DNA from: Litorimonas cladophorae
GTDB lineage: Bacteria; Pseudomonadota; Alphaproteobacteria; Caulobacterales; Maricaulaceae
NCBI RefSeq assembly: GCF_014652455.1
Contig: NZ_BMYV01000001.1
Span: 62,001-126,000, forward strand
Reading direction: 5' to 3'
Length of the DNA stretch: 64,000 bases
Shown here piece by piece: positions 52,340 through 61,548 of the stretch (position 1 is its first letter; each line of letters starts with the position of its first letter). The notes below the pieces were generated by a model. The model was not told the origin of the DNA, did no database searches, and was given only the letters and a program-made list of their open reading frames with translations. A program made the translations under genes and the position numbers.

Positions 52340-52591
52340 GGAGGTCTCCTAAAGTCTCGGTACATGTGGCTAAGGCCGTTGGTAAATTCAACGGGCCAGT
52401 TAGGGCATTGCTTTGAAAATTCAGGTTGCGTTATCTTATAACAAAATGTTTCGATGGGTTTTAATTTTGGGTTTGTCCTCATTTGGCAAACCGCTTGGGC
52501 GCAACTTAATATTCGCCCCCGTGTCCACTCTTACGTCTATAGCCGCTAGGCCCGAGCGGCTTAGAGCGCCTAATTGAGGCCACGCGTGTAG

Positions 52592-53857
52592 TTACCCTGC
52601 TGATTTGGGAATTGTTCCGTCATTCATCCTTGCGCCATTCTCGATCAAAAGTGATACAACGCGCTTTCTGATTGCCATTCGTTTCTCAGAGATTTTCCAC
52701 TCGCCTTCGCCTACAAGGCTTTGCAGGAGTGTATTTTGACTCTCACGCCGAATATTGACATCTGATCCGCTGGTTATCAGGCTTTGAATGATTTTGAGCG
52801 TCTTATCCGCTTCTTCACTGTCGGCGTATTCTGCGAATACTGACGCGCCAACAAGAGGAGTTAGTTTGCGATTCTCATCCCAAATATCTGGGTATGCTCC
52901 GTAACCCAGCACTAGTTCCACCATTTTAGGCTTATTACTCCTTACGGCGGAAAAAAGAGGACTTCCCTGTTTTAACTTACTCGATCCCCCTGGCTTTTGT
53001 GAGTCTGGGTTGGCACCTGCCTCCAGAAGCAGTTTGGCTAATCGCATGTTCCCGCGATCACATGCAGTCTCTAGCGGGCAAAATTCATCTCCATGCTTTG
53101 CTGTGGGCGCCGCCCCTGCCGCTAAAAACGATTTAACGATACCAACCTTGTTTTTCATTACAGCCAGAGCGAGCGGTGTTACGTAAGCGCCGCCACCCTC
53201 AATTATGGGCTGGTCCACATCCGCACCTTTTTCAATAAGCCGGATAATCAATTCTTGATGATTTTTCTCAACGGCGGCGTAAAGTGGGTTGTCCATGTTT
53301 AAGTCTTCACCACTATCAATCATTGAGAAGGCTAGCGCATAGTCTTCGTTCTGGATGGCCTGACAGAGTGTATTGGACTGAGGCTGTTCATCCGCACCAT
53401 ATTCCTTGCCCGAATAAGAGAGCTTTGCATCAGGCTTGTGTCCCTCTTCGTTACTTCCCGTTTCATAAGAAACACTCGCTGTGAATTCCCATTCACTATC
53501 TTGGCTTTTCGTCCACGCATTTTGAGCCACATAGATCAGTGATTGGCACCAGTCGAAATCTCCCAAGTTTCGTTTTTCTTTAGAAAAAGTGTCCGCATAA
53601 AAACGAGGGCCTGAAACAACGGCGTAGCATCTTTGGTACAGGAAGCTATCTGAACTAGACTCGAGTTCGTCGATAAGAACAGCATGATCGAGCGCATAGA
53701 GCTTTTGGCTCATAATTTCTTCGAAGTCACATATGTTTTCTGGAGACTCTTTCGATAACGCTGCCGCAATTGGGGCAACACCGCTCAAGCAATCCTCTTG
53801 ATCGACCAGCTTTAAATCAGCAAGGCTAATCAGGGCCCAAAATTCTTCATCTGTCAT
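52592..53857 (-). CDS. DUF4240-like domain with ankyrin repeats
   Basis: 421 residues. The first about 120 residues start MTDEEFWALISLADLK, with SDSFLYQRCYAVVSGPRFYADTF, a pattern like DUF4240, a domain of unclear role seen in immunity-like and toxin-linked proteins. A polar linker follows, then about six ankyrin repeats (about 180-421), for example NPLYAAVEKNHQELIIRLIEKG split as usual, CPLETACDRGNMRLAKLLLEAG and TLLQSLVGEG. No signal peptide. It probably binds a protein partner. It stands alone between pepN and typA and its bases look slightly richer in A+T than the flanks. Confidence 0.7.
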   Translation of the reverse strand: MTDEEFWALISLADLKLVDQEDCLSGVAPIAAALSKESPENICDFEEIMSQKLYALDHAVLIDELESSSDSFLYQRCYAVVSGPRFYADTFSKEKRNLGDFDWCQSLIYVAQNAWTKSQDSEWEFTASVSYETGSNEEGHKPDAKLSYSGKEYGADEQPQSNTLCQAIQNEDYALAFSMIDSGEDLNMDNPLYAAVEKNHQELIIRLIEKGADVDQPIIEGGGAYVTPLALAVMKNKVGIVKSFLAAGAAPTAKHGDEFCPLETACDRGNMRLAKLLLEAGANPDSQKPGGSSKLKQGSPLFSAVRSNKPKMVELVLGYGAYPDIWDENRKLTPLVGASVFAEYADSEEADKTLKIIQSLITSGSDVNIRRESQNTLLQSLVGEGEWKISEKRMAIRKRVVSLLIENGARMNDGTIPKSAG

Positions 53858-54085
53858 GACGTAACTCTAAGTCAGGGGCGGTTAAAATAGGGTTCCATCA
53901 TCCACTTTATTAGAGGCTGTAAATTAGTCTAAAAAAAGATGCTTAAACTGTCGGTGAACTCCATCAATGCCTGATTAAGTCGATCTATCCCCGTATATGT
54001 GGAAAAATGATTTCAATATTTCAGTGCTCTACGTTCAATCTTGAGAGAATGATCCCCGCGCACCAAAGCTGTGTTATTTTACAAG

Positions 54086-54384
54086 GGTTCTTTCGGACAT
54101 GGGACAGGTGAGACGTCGCTTACTGGTTCGAAAGGCTGTGTGTGAAACGAGACTGGTTTGACAGCTTCGCTCGTTATCTCACGCATTGGAGCCTGACCGG
54201 ATAAGCGGCGGCGTTCGATGAGTTGAAACTTTAGTTTCAACGAGACGGCGCGAGCGGTGTAACGGGAAACATACTAATGAGGCCTTTGTGTGAAACGTCA
54301 CAGCCGCGTGGTTTATACTCGCGTAAAACATAACTCTTCTATATCGGTATCCGTCGCGGATATCGACCACGCGGGCTGTCCCGC
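54086..54384 (+). ncRNA. Structured leader RNA of typA (copy A of a two-copy element)
   Basis: This is the main content of the 668-base gap before typA. It shares with 61549-61822 (minus strand) a 5' box GGTTCTYTCGGACAYGGGAC and a 3' box containing GCGTAAAACAT, TCGGTAT, TATCGACCACGCGG and GTCCC. Helices: CTTTCG 54090-54095 with CGAAAG 54129-54134; CCGCGTGGT 54304-54312 with ACCACGCGG 54366-54374; a 10-bp hairpin 54344-54366; and GGGACAG 54101-54107 with CTGTCCC 54376-54382, which makes a pseudoknot with the first. A variable middle part has GTTGAAACT-TT-AGTTTCAAC. A possible -10 (TATTTT) is five bases before. I do not recognise a known RNA family. Confidence 0.75.
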
Positions 54385-54525
54385 TCATAATTTCGCCTCA
54401 GCAGTCACGAGATGGGCTGTAAACATTTGCGCTTGGCTTGCGGTCAACCTGATTTGAAAGCTGGACTTCCGCCGCTATTCCGCTAAGTCGCGCGCGAAGC
54501 CCGTAATTCTCGAAATACCTATATT

Positions 54526-56388
54526 ATGTCTAACTCAGTCGAATTCCTGCGCAATGTCGCCATCGTGGCCCACGTTGACCATGGTAAAACAACGCTTGTT
54601 GATAAGCTCCTCCGTCAATCTGGTACGCTGGACGAACGCGGTGACCGCGAAGAACGCGTCATGGATAGCGGCGACATCGAAAAAGAGCGTGGCATTACAA
54701 TTTTGGCCAAGAACACAGCCATCCGCTGGAAGGCCCCAGATGGGCAAGATTGGCGCATTAACATCGTTGACACACCGGGACATGCGGACTTTGGCGGCGA
54801 GGTCGAACGTGTCCTCTCTATGGTCGACTCTGTTGTTTTGCTCGTGGATGCCGTTGAAGGCCCAATGCCACAGACAAGCTTCGTCACGAAAAAAGCGCTC
54901 GCCCAAGGCCTTCGCCCGATCGTTGTTGTCAATAAAATTGACCGTATTGGCGCGCGCCCAGATTGGGTCGTTGACCAGACATTCGATCTGTTTGACCGAC
55001 TCGGCGCGACAGACGAGCAGCTCGACTTCCCCGTTGTCTTCGCTTCGGCGCTAAATGGCTGGGCCTCTGATGAAGCCTCAGTCGAAGGCACGGATATGAC
55101 GCCTTTATTTGAATCTATTGTCAAAAATGCGCCTGTTCCAGATGTTGACCCTGATGGGCCTGTTCAGCTGCAGGTCTCTGCGCTAGATTACAGCACCTAT
55201 ACGGGTGTTATCGGGATCGGCCGCGTCGTACGGGGTGTCTTGAACGCCAAGCAACCTGTTGTCGTTGCCACGCAAGACGGGAAAGAGCGCAAAGCCAAAA
55301 TCGTCGATTTGTTTGGCTTCATGGGCCTTGATCGCGTGAAGATGGAAAGTGTCTCCGCTGGCGACATTTGCTGTTTCACAGGTATCGATAATTTGGGCAT
55401 CTCAGACATGATTTGCGATCCAGACCATGTTGACCTTCTGCCACCGCTTTCCGTGGATGAGCCAACCATTTCGATGACCTTCCAGGTCAATGATTCCCCA
55501 TTTGCGGGTCGCGAAGGCAAATATGTGACATCGCGAAACATCAAAGACCGCCTCGACAAAGAGTTGATCTCGAACGTTGCGTTGCGGGTTGAACAGCTGG
55601 ACGACGCTGACAAATTCCGCGTCTCTGGCCGAGGTGAGTTGCATCTTTCGATCCTGATCGAGAACATGCGCCGTGAAGGGTATGAGCTTGCGATTTCTCG
55701 CCCCGAAGTGGTGAATAAGGAAATCGATGGTGTGCTTTGCGAGCCTTATGAGAATTTGACCGTCGACGTCGAAACTGACCACCAAGGTTCGATCATGGAA
55801 AAATTGGGCGAGCGTAAAGGTAATCTGAAAGACATGGCGCCAGACGGAAATGGTCGCGTGCGTTTGGATTATGAAATCCCAACACGCGGTTTGATCGGCT
55901 TCCGGTCTGAATTCATGACTCTGACATCGGGTTCTGGCCTGCTTTACCATACATTTGACAGCTACAAGCCGCGCACGAAAGCGGGCATCGGCCGTCGTCA
56001 AAAAGGCGTCCTGATTTCGAATTCCACAGGTAAGGCTTTGGCCTTCGCACTTTGGAATCTCCAAGCGCGCGGCGAGATGTTTATCGGTCATGCAACTGAG
56101 GTTTATGAGGGCATGATCATCGGGCAAAACTCCCGTAATAATGACCTGACTGTAAACCCGCTAAAGGGTAAGCAGCTGACCAACGTGCGGGCATCAGGAA
56201 CCGATGAAGCCGTCACACTGACCACACCAATTACGATGACGCTGGAGCTGGCTCTAGAATACATCAATGATGATGAACTGGTAGAAGTTACGCCAGAAAG
56301 CATCCGTATCCGAAAGCGGTATCTTGCGGAAAATATGCGTAAGAAAGATCAGCGTCGCATGGAAGCCCTCGAAAAAGAGGCGAATTAG
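54526..56388 (+). CDS. typA: Translational GTPase TypA/BipA
   Basis: 620 residues, near the family's usual 605-615. GTPase motifs are complete: [12 protein letters not shown] (G1), ERGITI (G2), [12 protein letters not shown] (G3) and VNKID (G4). Domains II, III and V and the TypA-specific C-terminal domain ([43 protein letters not shown]) follow. It binds the ribosome like EF-G and helps 50S assembly, mainly at low temperature. No Shine-Dalgarno is seen before the ATG (ACCTATATT), in agreement with control by the long structured leader upstream. Confidence 0.97.
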   Translation: MSNSVEFLRNVAIVAHVDHGKTTLVDKLLRQSGTLDERGDREERVMDSGDIEKERGITILAKNTAIRWKAPDGQDWRINIVDTPGHADFGGEVERVLSMVDSVVLLVDAVEGPMPQTSFVTKKALAQGLRPIVVVNKIDRIGARPDWVVDQTFDLFDRLGATDEQLDFPVVFASALNGWASDEASVEGTDMTPLFESIVKNAPVPDVDPDGPVQLQVSALDYSTYTGVIGIGRVVRGVLNAKQPVVVATQDGKERKAKIVDLFGFMGLDRVKMESVSAGDICCFTGIDNLGISDMICDPDHVDLLPPLSVDEPTISMTFQVNDSPFAGREGKYVTSRNIKDRLDKELISNVALRVEQLDDADKFRVSGRGELHLSILIENMRREGYELAISRPEVVNKEIDGVLCEPYENLTVDVETDHQGSIMEKLGERKGNLKDMAPDGNGRVRLDYEIPTRGLIGFRSEFMTLTSGSGLLYHTFDSYKPRTKAGIGRRQKGVLISNSTGKALAFALWNLQARGEMFIGHATEVYEGMIIGQNSRNNDLTVNPLKGKQLTNVRASGTDEAVTLTTPITMTLELALEYINDDELVEVTPESIRIRKRYLAENMRKKDQRRMEALEKEAN

Positions 56389-56396
56389 TCGAATTT

Positions 56397-56427
56397 CAGG
56401 TTAGCCTTCTTAAGGTCGGCTAACCTG
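56397..56427. terminator. Hairpin between convergent typA and TerB-like genes
   Basis: CAGGTTAGCC, an 11-base loop and GGCTAACCTG form a perfect 10-bp stem eight bases after the typA stop. It overlaps the stop codon of the convergent gene (56420). There is no clear T-run, so it is probably a shared, weak or factor-assisted terminator. Confidence 0.55.
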
Positions 56428-56845
56428 CTATCAGCGTCATTTCGTCGAGGCTCGGCATACCGCTTTTCCAAATGTTTAAAGCGATTTTGATAAAGGCGGC
56501 TTCTTCGTCTTGGAACTCATAATCGCAAATACAGATCGCGAAGATTGAGGCTAAGACGCTACGACGCAGCTCTGGATCGCGGATTTTTTCAAGCGCCTGG
56601 GTTTTGAATGTATCATCCGTATCATTGGCCAGCGCGATTGCGATTTTCTCTCTCTCCGCCTCATACCAACTCAGTATGGTTTTTCGGGGTAGGATGACCC
56701 CAGGGCGAAGACGTTGATTGATTGTCATGACGGAGTGACAGAACTCGATCATTTCTTGATCTTTTTGGCGTCGATCTAGCAATACGGTCACAGCCAAAAT
56801 GTGGGCGACGGCCCGCATTACATTGTCTGTGTCCGCGTTTTTCAC
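56420..56845 (-). CDS. TerB-like small helical protein, second of a pair
   Basis: 141 residues, all helical. It resembles the preceding gene product in layout: an N-terminal hydrophobic helix (AHILAVTVLLDRRQKDQEM), a middle helix bundle, and a C-terminal half with RRSVLASIFAICICDYEFQDEEAAFI. The spacing of hydrophobic and acidic residues (A/S-x5-A-D-x-E-x3-E) is like TerB/DjlA-type domains, where acidic residues can bind metal. Function is unknown. It overlaps the upstream gene by 4 bases, so the two are made together. Confidence 0.6.
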   Translation of the reverse strand: MKNADTDNVMRAVAHILAVTVLLDRRQKDQEMIEFCHSVMTINQRLRPGVILPRKTILSWYEAEREKIAIALANDTDDTFKTQALEKIRDPELRRSVLASIFAICICDYEFQDEEAAFIKIALNIWKSGMPSLDEMTLIAG

Positions 56846-57240
56846 GATCTGTCGACTTTAATCGGCGGGCGAGGGAAGCCCCAAATGGCGGCGGCTGACT
56901 TTATCAATTCGCTTTCCGAAACGACATATTCTTTGTCGCTAACGGAGATAGAGACCATTGCGTCATAGATCGCCTCAACATCGCGTTCCTCTTTGAAACG
57001 CGACAGGGCCCGCAGAACGAGAGTATTGCGCCGCTCGCCCTTGAGTTTCGTTTCCAAGTCTTTGGAATGAGCTTTGAACCACTCTTGGATGTCATTATCT
57101 TCCATGGGCTCAAGTTCAAACAACTCAAACAGACCCGTCGCCTGCGTTGCTAAGCTCTGCATCTCGGGGGACCTAACCTTGCGGTCGATGATCACCGTGA
57201 TGGCAAGTGGAAGAAGGATGTCGTCATGAGTAAAGGCCAT
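56842..57240 (-). CDS. TerB-like small helical protein, first of a pair
   Basis: 132 residues from ATG 57240 (GGAG six bases before; the open frame further upstream runs into the hydrolase gene). Helical, with DILLPLAITVIIDRKVRSPE at the start and AIYDAMVSISVSDKEYVVSE near the end, the A-x5-S-D-x-E-x5-E pattern of TerB-like domains. It is a distant paralogue of the next gene. The fumarylacetoacetase-family gene is 43 bases upstream on the same strand, making a probable three-gene unit. No function can be given. Confidence 0.6.
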   Translation of the reverse strand: MAFTHDDILLPLAITVIIDRKVRSPEMQSLATQATGLFELFELEPMEDNDIQEWFKAHSKDLETKLKGERRNTLVLRALSRFKEERDVEAIYDAMVSISVSDKEYVVSESELIKSAAAIWGFPRPPIKVDRS

Positions 57241-57283
57241 GTTTATCTCCATAGTCTCAACAATTGCGCACGACAAGGCGTGG

Positions 57284-57949
57284 CTAGACGAAACGAACGG
57301 TGATGCGCTGCAGGCCTTCGACGCCACCTGACAGCTCATCTCCAATCCGGACGGGGCCAACGCCTGAAGGCGTTCCCGTATATATTAAATCCCCAGGTTG
57401 GAGGTCCATGTCTTCGCGCAAACGGGCAATAATTTCATCCACGCCCCAGATCATATTTGACAAAGCGCTAGCCTGAACGATGTCGCCATTTTTGCGCAAT
57501 ACAATATGAGCGGCGTCCAGATTGACCTTTTCAGCCGGTGTGATGGCGGAGCAGGGCGCGGAGCGATGGAAACTTTTGGAACGATCCCAAGGGCCACCTT
57601 TCTTTTTAGCGGCGCTCTGTAAATCTCGTCGGGTAAGATCAATGCCCACGCCGTAACCATATATTCCGCCATTCATGTCTTCTGGACCGATGGCGACGAC
57701 GAGCTCCACTTCGTAGTGCAGATCTGACGTATTGGGCGGATATGGAATATCTGCGCCATTATGAACGATGGTCTCGGCCGCCTTGGTGAAAAAAATGGGT
57801 TCTGATCGCGCAACATCCCCGCCCATCTCGGCGATATGATCGGCATAGTTTTTCCCGATGCAGTAAATCCTACGCACAGGAAACCGAGCGTCCAATCCAG
57901 CAATCGGTAAACTAACAGGGTCATGTGGGGGAAATACAAAATTGGTCAT
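57284..57949 (-). CDS. Fumarylacetoacetate hydrolase family protein (fumarylpyruvate hydrolase-like)
   Basis: 221 residues from ATG 57949; the open frame upstream overlaps a divergent gene and is not family-like. Single-domain FAH fold: PVRRIYCIGKNYADHIAEMG at the start, PIFFTKAAETIVHNG, the metal-binding HYEVELVVAIG and GVGIDLTRRDLQ, then GPWDRSKSFHRSAP and GDLIYTGTPSGVGPV. Members hydrolyse C-C bonds of acylpyruvates such as fumarylpyruvate, using Mg2+ or Mn2+. The exact substrate is open. Divergent from the ParB-like gene with 63 bases between. Confidence 0.9.
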   Translation of the reverse strand: MTNFVFPPHDPVSLPIAGLDARFPVRRIYCIGKNYADHIAEMGGDVARSEPIFFTKAAETIVHNGADIPYPPNTSDLHYEVELVVAIGPEDMNGGIYGYGVGIDLTRRDLQSAAKKKGGPWDRSKSFHRSAPCSAITPAEKVNLDAAHIVLRKNGDIVQASALSNMIWGVDEIIARLREDMDLQPGDLIYTGTPSGVGPVRIGDELSGGVEGLQRITVRFV

Positions 57950-58012
57950 ATCATCTCGATTGCATTCAGCGTCGTCGCGCCTATCGTTATACCACATAAC
58001 ATGGAGTTTCAC

Positions 58013-58258
58013 ATGCGCATTGTCGATGTGCCGATTGATAAAATCTACGTTCCCGCGGCGAAGAAGAACACGCTCGATCAAGATAAGGTCGTCGAGCTGG
58101 CTGAAGATATTTTGGAAAATGGACTGCAGAAGCCTATTTATGTCCGTATCGGCAAGGATCGCTATGTCTTGCAAGAAGGGCTGCACCGTGTCGAAGCGGT
58201 TAAGTTGTTAGGCGAGACCTTGATCGAGGCCCATATCGTTGCGGCGCAGCGTAAGTGA
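58013..58258 (+). CDS. Free-standing ParB/sulfiredoxin-like domain protein
   Basis: 81 residues from ATG 58013 with GGAG six bases upstream. It consists of a single ParB N-terminal-like domain: VDVPIDKIYVPAAKK, LAEDILENGLQKPIYVRIG, YVLQEGLHRVEAVKLLGE. The G-x-H-R-x-x-A stretch corresponds to ParB box II (GERRWRA), which binds CTP in ParB and ATP in sulfiredoxin. The HTH and dimerisation parts of ParB are missing. It is 28 bases before the dehalogenase gene and likely in one transcript. Role unknown. Confidence 0.75.
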   Translation: MRIVDVPIDKIYVPAAKKNTLDQDKVVELAEDILENGLQKPIYVRIGKDRYVLQEGLHRVEAVKLLGETLIEAHIVAAQRK

Positions 58259-58286
58259 GTGTGCCCGTAATATTGGACGTTGCACC

Positions 58287-59198
58287 ATGAAGTTCCTCCG
58301 TACGCCCGATATCTGTTTTTCCAATCTGCCAGAGTTTGAATTTGCGCCGACCTACTGCAATGTGGTTGCCGCAGACGGAACGCTGTTGCGTTTGCATTAC
58401 GTAGATTATGGCCCACAGAGTGGCCGCACGATTGTTTTATTGCATGGTGAACCGAGCTGGTCCTTCCTCTATCGTTTCATGATCCGTCAGCTTAGCGACG
58501 CTGGGTTTAGGATTCTAGCGCCAGACCTGATTGGGTTTGGAAAATCTGATAAACCCGTTGAAATGGGTGACTACAGCTACACGGCGCATGTCAATTGGAT
58601 GCAGCGATGGCTGGACCATGTTGAAGTGTCTGACGCGGTTCTGTTTTGTCAGGACTGGGGTGGATTGATTGGTTTGCGGCTGGTGGCGGATAATATAGAT
58701 CGTTTCGCGGCTGTCATGGCTGGAAATACGGGACTTCCGATTGGAAAAGGCACGCCGCCTGAGGCTTTCTTGAAATGGCAAAAATTCTCTCAAGTTGTGC
58801 CTGAATTTCCGACGGGCAATATTCTGCAAGGCGCCACTGTGCGCGATCTGTCGTCTGAAGAGATCGCGGCATATGATGCGCCATTTCCTGATGAGCGCTA
58901 CAAAGCGGGCGCTCGCATTTTCCCAGCACTTGTTCCGACGCGACCGGATATGGACGGTGTCGCCGAGAATCTTGAGGCCTGGAAAATTTTGCAACAATGG
59001 ACGAAGCCTTTTGTTACAGCCTTTTCCGATCAAGACCCCGTCACCAGAGGGGGCGAAGCGGTTTTCCAGAAACTTATTCCGGGGGCTGCGGGGCAGCCGC
59101 ATCAAATCTTGAAAGGTGGTGGACACTTCTTGCAAGAAGACGTCCATGCTGAATTGAGCGAGATGTTGATCTCGCTCGCTTCACGTTTGGACGGCTAG
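58287..59198 (+). CDS. Haloalkane dehalogenase (alpha/beta hydrolase, HLD-I type)
   Basis: 303 residues from ATG 58287. Alpha/beta-hydrolase fold with HGEPSWSFLYR (oxyanion hole), the nucleophile Asp in LFCQDWGGLIG, and the catalytic His in LKGGGHFLQEDV. The W after the nucleophile, which holds the halide, and the FCQDWGG string are typical of haloalkane dehalogenases of the DhlA/DhmA branch. The N-terminal PDICFSNLPEFEFAP is also family-like. It splits carbon-halogen bonds to alcohols; the natural substrate is not known. The gene ends 12 bases before the convergent helicase gene. Confidence 0.87.
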   Translation: MKFLRTPDICFSNLPEFEFAPTYCNVVAADGTLLRLHYVDYGPQSGRTIVLLHGEPSWSFLYRFMIRQLSDAGFRILAPDLIGFGKSDKPVEMGDYSYTAHVNWMQRWLDHVEVSDAVLFCQDWGGLIGLRLVADNIDRFAAVMAGNTGLPIGKGTPPEAFLKWQKFSQVVPEFPTGNILQGATVRDLSSEEIAAYDAPFPDERYKAGARIFPALVPTRPDMDGVAENLEAWKILQQWTKPFVTAFSDQDPVTRGGEAVFQKLIPGAAGQPHQILKGGGHFLQEDVHAELSEMLISLASRLDG

Positions 59199-59210
59199 TC
59201 CTCCATTAAA

Positions 59211-61307
59211 TTATTTGGGCTTGCGGGTACTTTTACGCGAGCCTTTTTTGACCCCGCCTTTGCTCCCAAAGCTGCTGGGGGCGCCTTTTTCTTTTAACGC
59301 TGCTGCGCGAGCTAGTTTTTTCTTATGCGGTTTCTTGGCGCCATCTTTTGGCCCAGACTTGGGTTTGTCATATGATGGCATATCGGAGCCCGTCGCTTTG
59401 CGCGATTTACGCTTGAACGTACCCTCTTCGAAGTTTTGATTTCGCTTTGGCTTGTCCTCATATGACGGCTTCTTTTCACCAGCGGGCTTATCGTCATAGG
59501 ACTTTTTCTTGTCGCCCCACGGCTTTTTATTGCCTGATGGTTTGTCGTCGTAAGAGCGTTTTTTGTCACCCCATGGCTTTTTGTCGCCGCCAGATTTGCG
59601 CTTATCGCCGTAAGGTTTACCTTTGCTGCGGCCAGAACCGCCATCGCGATCACGTCCACGATAATTTTCGGTCGGTTGGGCAAGGTTTGGTTTGCCGTCG
59701 ACACGGGCGGCCGTGATGGCGGCTTCGATTTTCATGTCGGGACCGATGTTTTCAAGAAAGCGCTCGACGCCTTTAGGTGCCATTTCCACGAAGGTCTGAT
59801 TGTCGATAATCTTGATCGCGCCAATCTCACCTTTTTTCAGTCCACCTGATTTCATGAGCATGGGCAAAATCCATTTTGGTTCTGCCTTTTGCTTGCGACC
59901 CACATTCAATGAGAACCAAACGCCATTGTCAAAATTTTCGCGCGGGCCAGAATTGCGGGCGTCTGGGTGACGGTCTTCCTTGCTCGGTTTATAATTTGCG
60001 GGCATCAATTCTTCTGGTGCCGACTGGCCTTCACGATATTGGCGAATGAAGGCGGTTGCGATGTGTTCTGCAGAGTGCGCTTTAAGCAGACGCGCGACCA
60101 TTGTGCGCTCTTCGTCCGAAACCTCTTCGGTGAGGGTCATGTTATCTAACAGGCGCTCATTGTCTTTGGCGATGATGGCATCGGCGCTCGGCGCTTCGCC
60201 CCATTCTGCTGTGATTCCCGCATCCCGCAATAGGCGCTCTGCGTTACGGCGGCGACTGGGTGCGACGATCAAGGCTGATACGCCCTTGCGACCGGCACGA
60301 CCTGTTCGTCCAGAACGATGGAGCAGGGCTTCGCGATTTCGCGGCACATCGGCATGAATTACCAATTCCAGATCGGGTAGATCCAAGCCCCGTGCGGCAA
60401 CATCTGTTGCAACACAAACCTGAGCGCGACCGTCGCGTAGAGCTTGCAGCGCATTACTACGTTCGGCCTGTGACAATTCGCCAGACAGTGCAACTACGGA
60501 GAACCCGCGATTGTTGAAACGTTGCGTCATGCGATTTACCGCAACACGCGTGTCGCCAAAGACGATGGCATTTTTCGCATTATAAAAGCGCAAGACATTG
60601 ATGATCGCGTTTTCGCGGTCGGCGTTGGAGACCGTCATGACTTGGTAGTCGATGTCCAAATGCTGTTTGGCTTCGGCAGCCGTATTCACGCGCACGGCGT
60701 TACGTTGATATTTCTTAGTCATGCCCAAGATCGTCTTTGGAACCGTTGCGGAGAACATGAGTGTGCGGCGCTCATCTGGCGCGGCGCCGAGAATGATTTC
60801 CAACTCTTCCCGGAAACCCATTTTGAGCATTTCATCGGCTTCGTCGAGAACGATGCATTGTAGCTCGCTCATATCGAGTGAGCCGCGTTTAATGTGATCA
60901 CAGAGGCGGCCTGGTGTGCCGACAACAATATGTGCGCCGCGTGTCAGAGCCGCACGTTCCGTGCGCATATCCATACCGCCAACGCAGCTGGCCGTTTTTG
61001 CGCCTGCATCTTTATAGAGCCAGTCCAGTTCGCGTTTGACTTGGAGCGCAAGTTCGCGCGTTGGGGCGATACAAAGCGCGAGTGGTGCGTCGGCGCGCAG
61101 TAACGCGGAACTTTCGCCCAGCAATGTCGAGGCCATCGTCAGGCCAAAAGCAACAGTTTTGCCAGATCCTGTTTGGGCAGAAACAAGAAGGTCTTGGTCC
61201 TGAAGTTCAGGTGCGAGCGCGGCATCTTGGACGGGTGTCAGGGTTTTGTAGCCCTTTTTTTCCAAAGCGATAGCGAGTGCTGGATGCACGTTTTCAATAT
61301 TGGACAT
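59211..61307 (-). CDS. DEAD-box RNA helicase with DbpA-type RNA-binding domain and basic repeat tail
   Basis: 698 residues. Helicase motifs: Q motif (GYKTLTPVQDAAL), AQTGSGKT, PTRELALQ, GTPGRL, VLDEADEM, SATVP, and in the second domain ATDVAARGLDLP and HRSGRTGRAGR. Residues about 470-565 resemble the DbpA RNA-binding domain (VWFSLNVGRKQKAEPKWILP, IGAIKIIDNQTFVEM). The last 130 residues are a Lys/Asp-rich tail with repeats such as KKPWGDKK and SYDDKP. DeaD/CsdA/DbpA helicases help ribosome assembly and are cold-induced in many bacteria. The start has no good ribosome-binding site (AAAGAAAACGGCC); a long structured leader lies upstream. Confidence 0.93.
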   Translation of the reverse strand: MSNIENVHPALAIALEKKGYKTLTPVQDAALAPELQDQDLLVSAQTGSGKTVAFGLTMASTLLGESSALLRADAPLALCIAPTRELALQVKRELDWLYKDAGAKTASCVGGMDMRTERAALTRGAHIVVGTPGRLCDHIKRGSLDMSELQCIVLDEADEMLKMGFREELEIILGAAPDERRTLMFSATVPKTILGMTKKYQRNAVRVNTAAEAKQHLDIDYQVMTVSNADRENAIINVLRFYNAKNAIVFGDTRVAVNRMTQRFNNRGFSVVALSGELSQAERSNALQALRDGRAQVCVATDVAARGLDLPDLELVIHADVPRNREALLHRSGRTGRAGRKGVSALIVAPSRRRNAERLLRDAGITAEWGEAPSADAIIAKDNERLLDNMTLTEEVSDEERTMVARLLKAHSAEHIATAFIRQYREGQSAPEELMPANYKPSKEDRHPDARNSGPRENFDNGVWFSLNVGRKQKAEPKWILPMLMKSGGLKKGEIGAIKIIDNQTFVEMAPKGVERFLENIGPDMKIEAAITAARVDGKPNLAQPTENYRGRDRDGGSGRSKGKPYGDKRKSGGDKKPWGDKKRSYDDKPSGNKKPWGDKKKSYDDKPAGEKKPSYEDKPKRNQNFEEGTFKRKSRKATGSDMPSYDKPKSGPKDGAKKPHKKKLARAAALKEKGAPSSFGSKGGVKKGSRKSTRKPK

Positions 61308-61326
61308 GGCCGTTTTCTTTCGGGTT

Positions 61327-61345
61327 GATCGGGAATATCCCGATC
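61327..61345 (-). promoter_or_regulatory. Perfect hairpin just before the helicase start
   Basis: GATCGGGA and TCCCGATC, separated by three bases, form a perfect 8-bp hairpin that ends 19 bases before the helicase ATG. Placed at the end of a leader of about 500 bases, it may affect ribosome entry. Confidence 0.45.
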
Positions 61346-61548
61346 TGACAAATTTTGTCTGGCTGATCGATCACGTCGATCTCGTCGGCCAACTCAAAAT
61401 TAACAGGCCTAAGGGCGCTCCCTATGGTGTTTTACACCCGCTGCATAGCCTAGCGTACAGGCGAGGTTTTTGGGATCGGTCTGAGACATACGCAAGGGGA
61501 CGCCATTGCAGCCTATCGTGAGGTCTGCCGACTTGCGATATCCTGATA

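Noticed and set aside
54061-54525. tmRNA, RNase P RNA, 6S RNA or SRP RNA as identity of the typA leader
   Set aside because: None of the diagnostic strings of these RNAs was seen, and a second homologous copy in front of another gene does not fit a single-copy housekeeping RNA.
57950-58186. N-terminal extension of the FAH family hydrolase
   Set aside because: It overlaps the divergent ParB-like gene, is not family-like, and the ATG at 57949 gives the normal FAH start.
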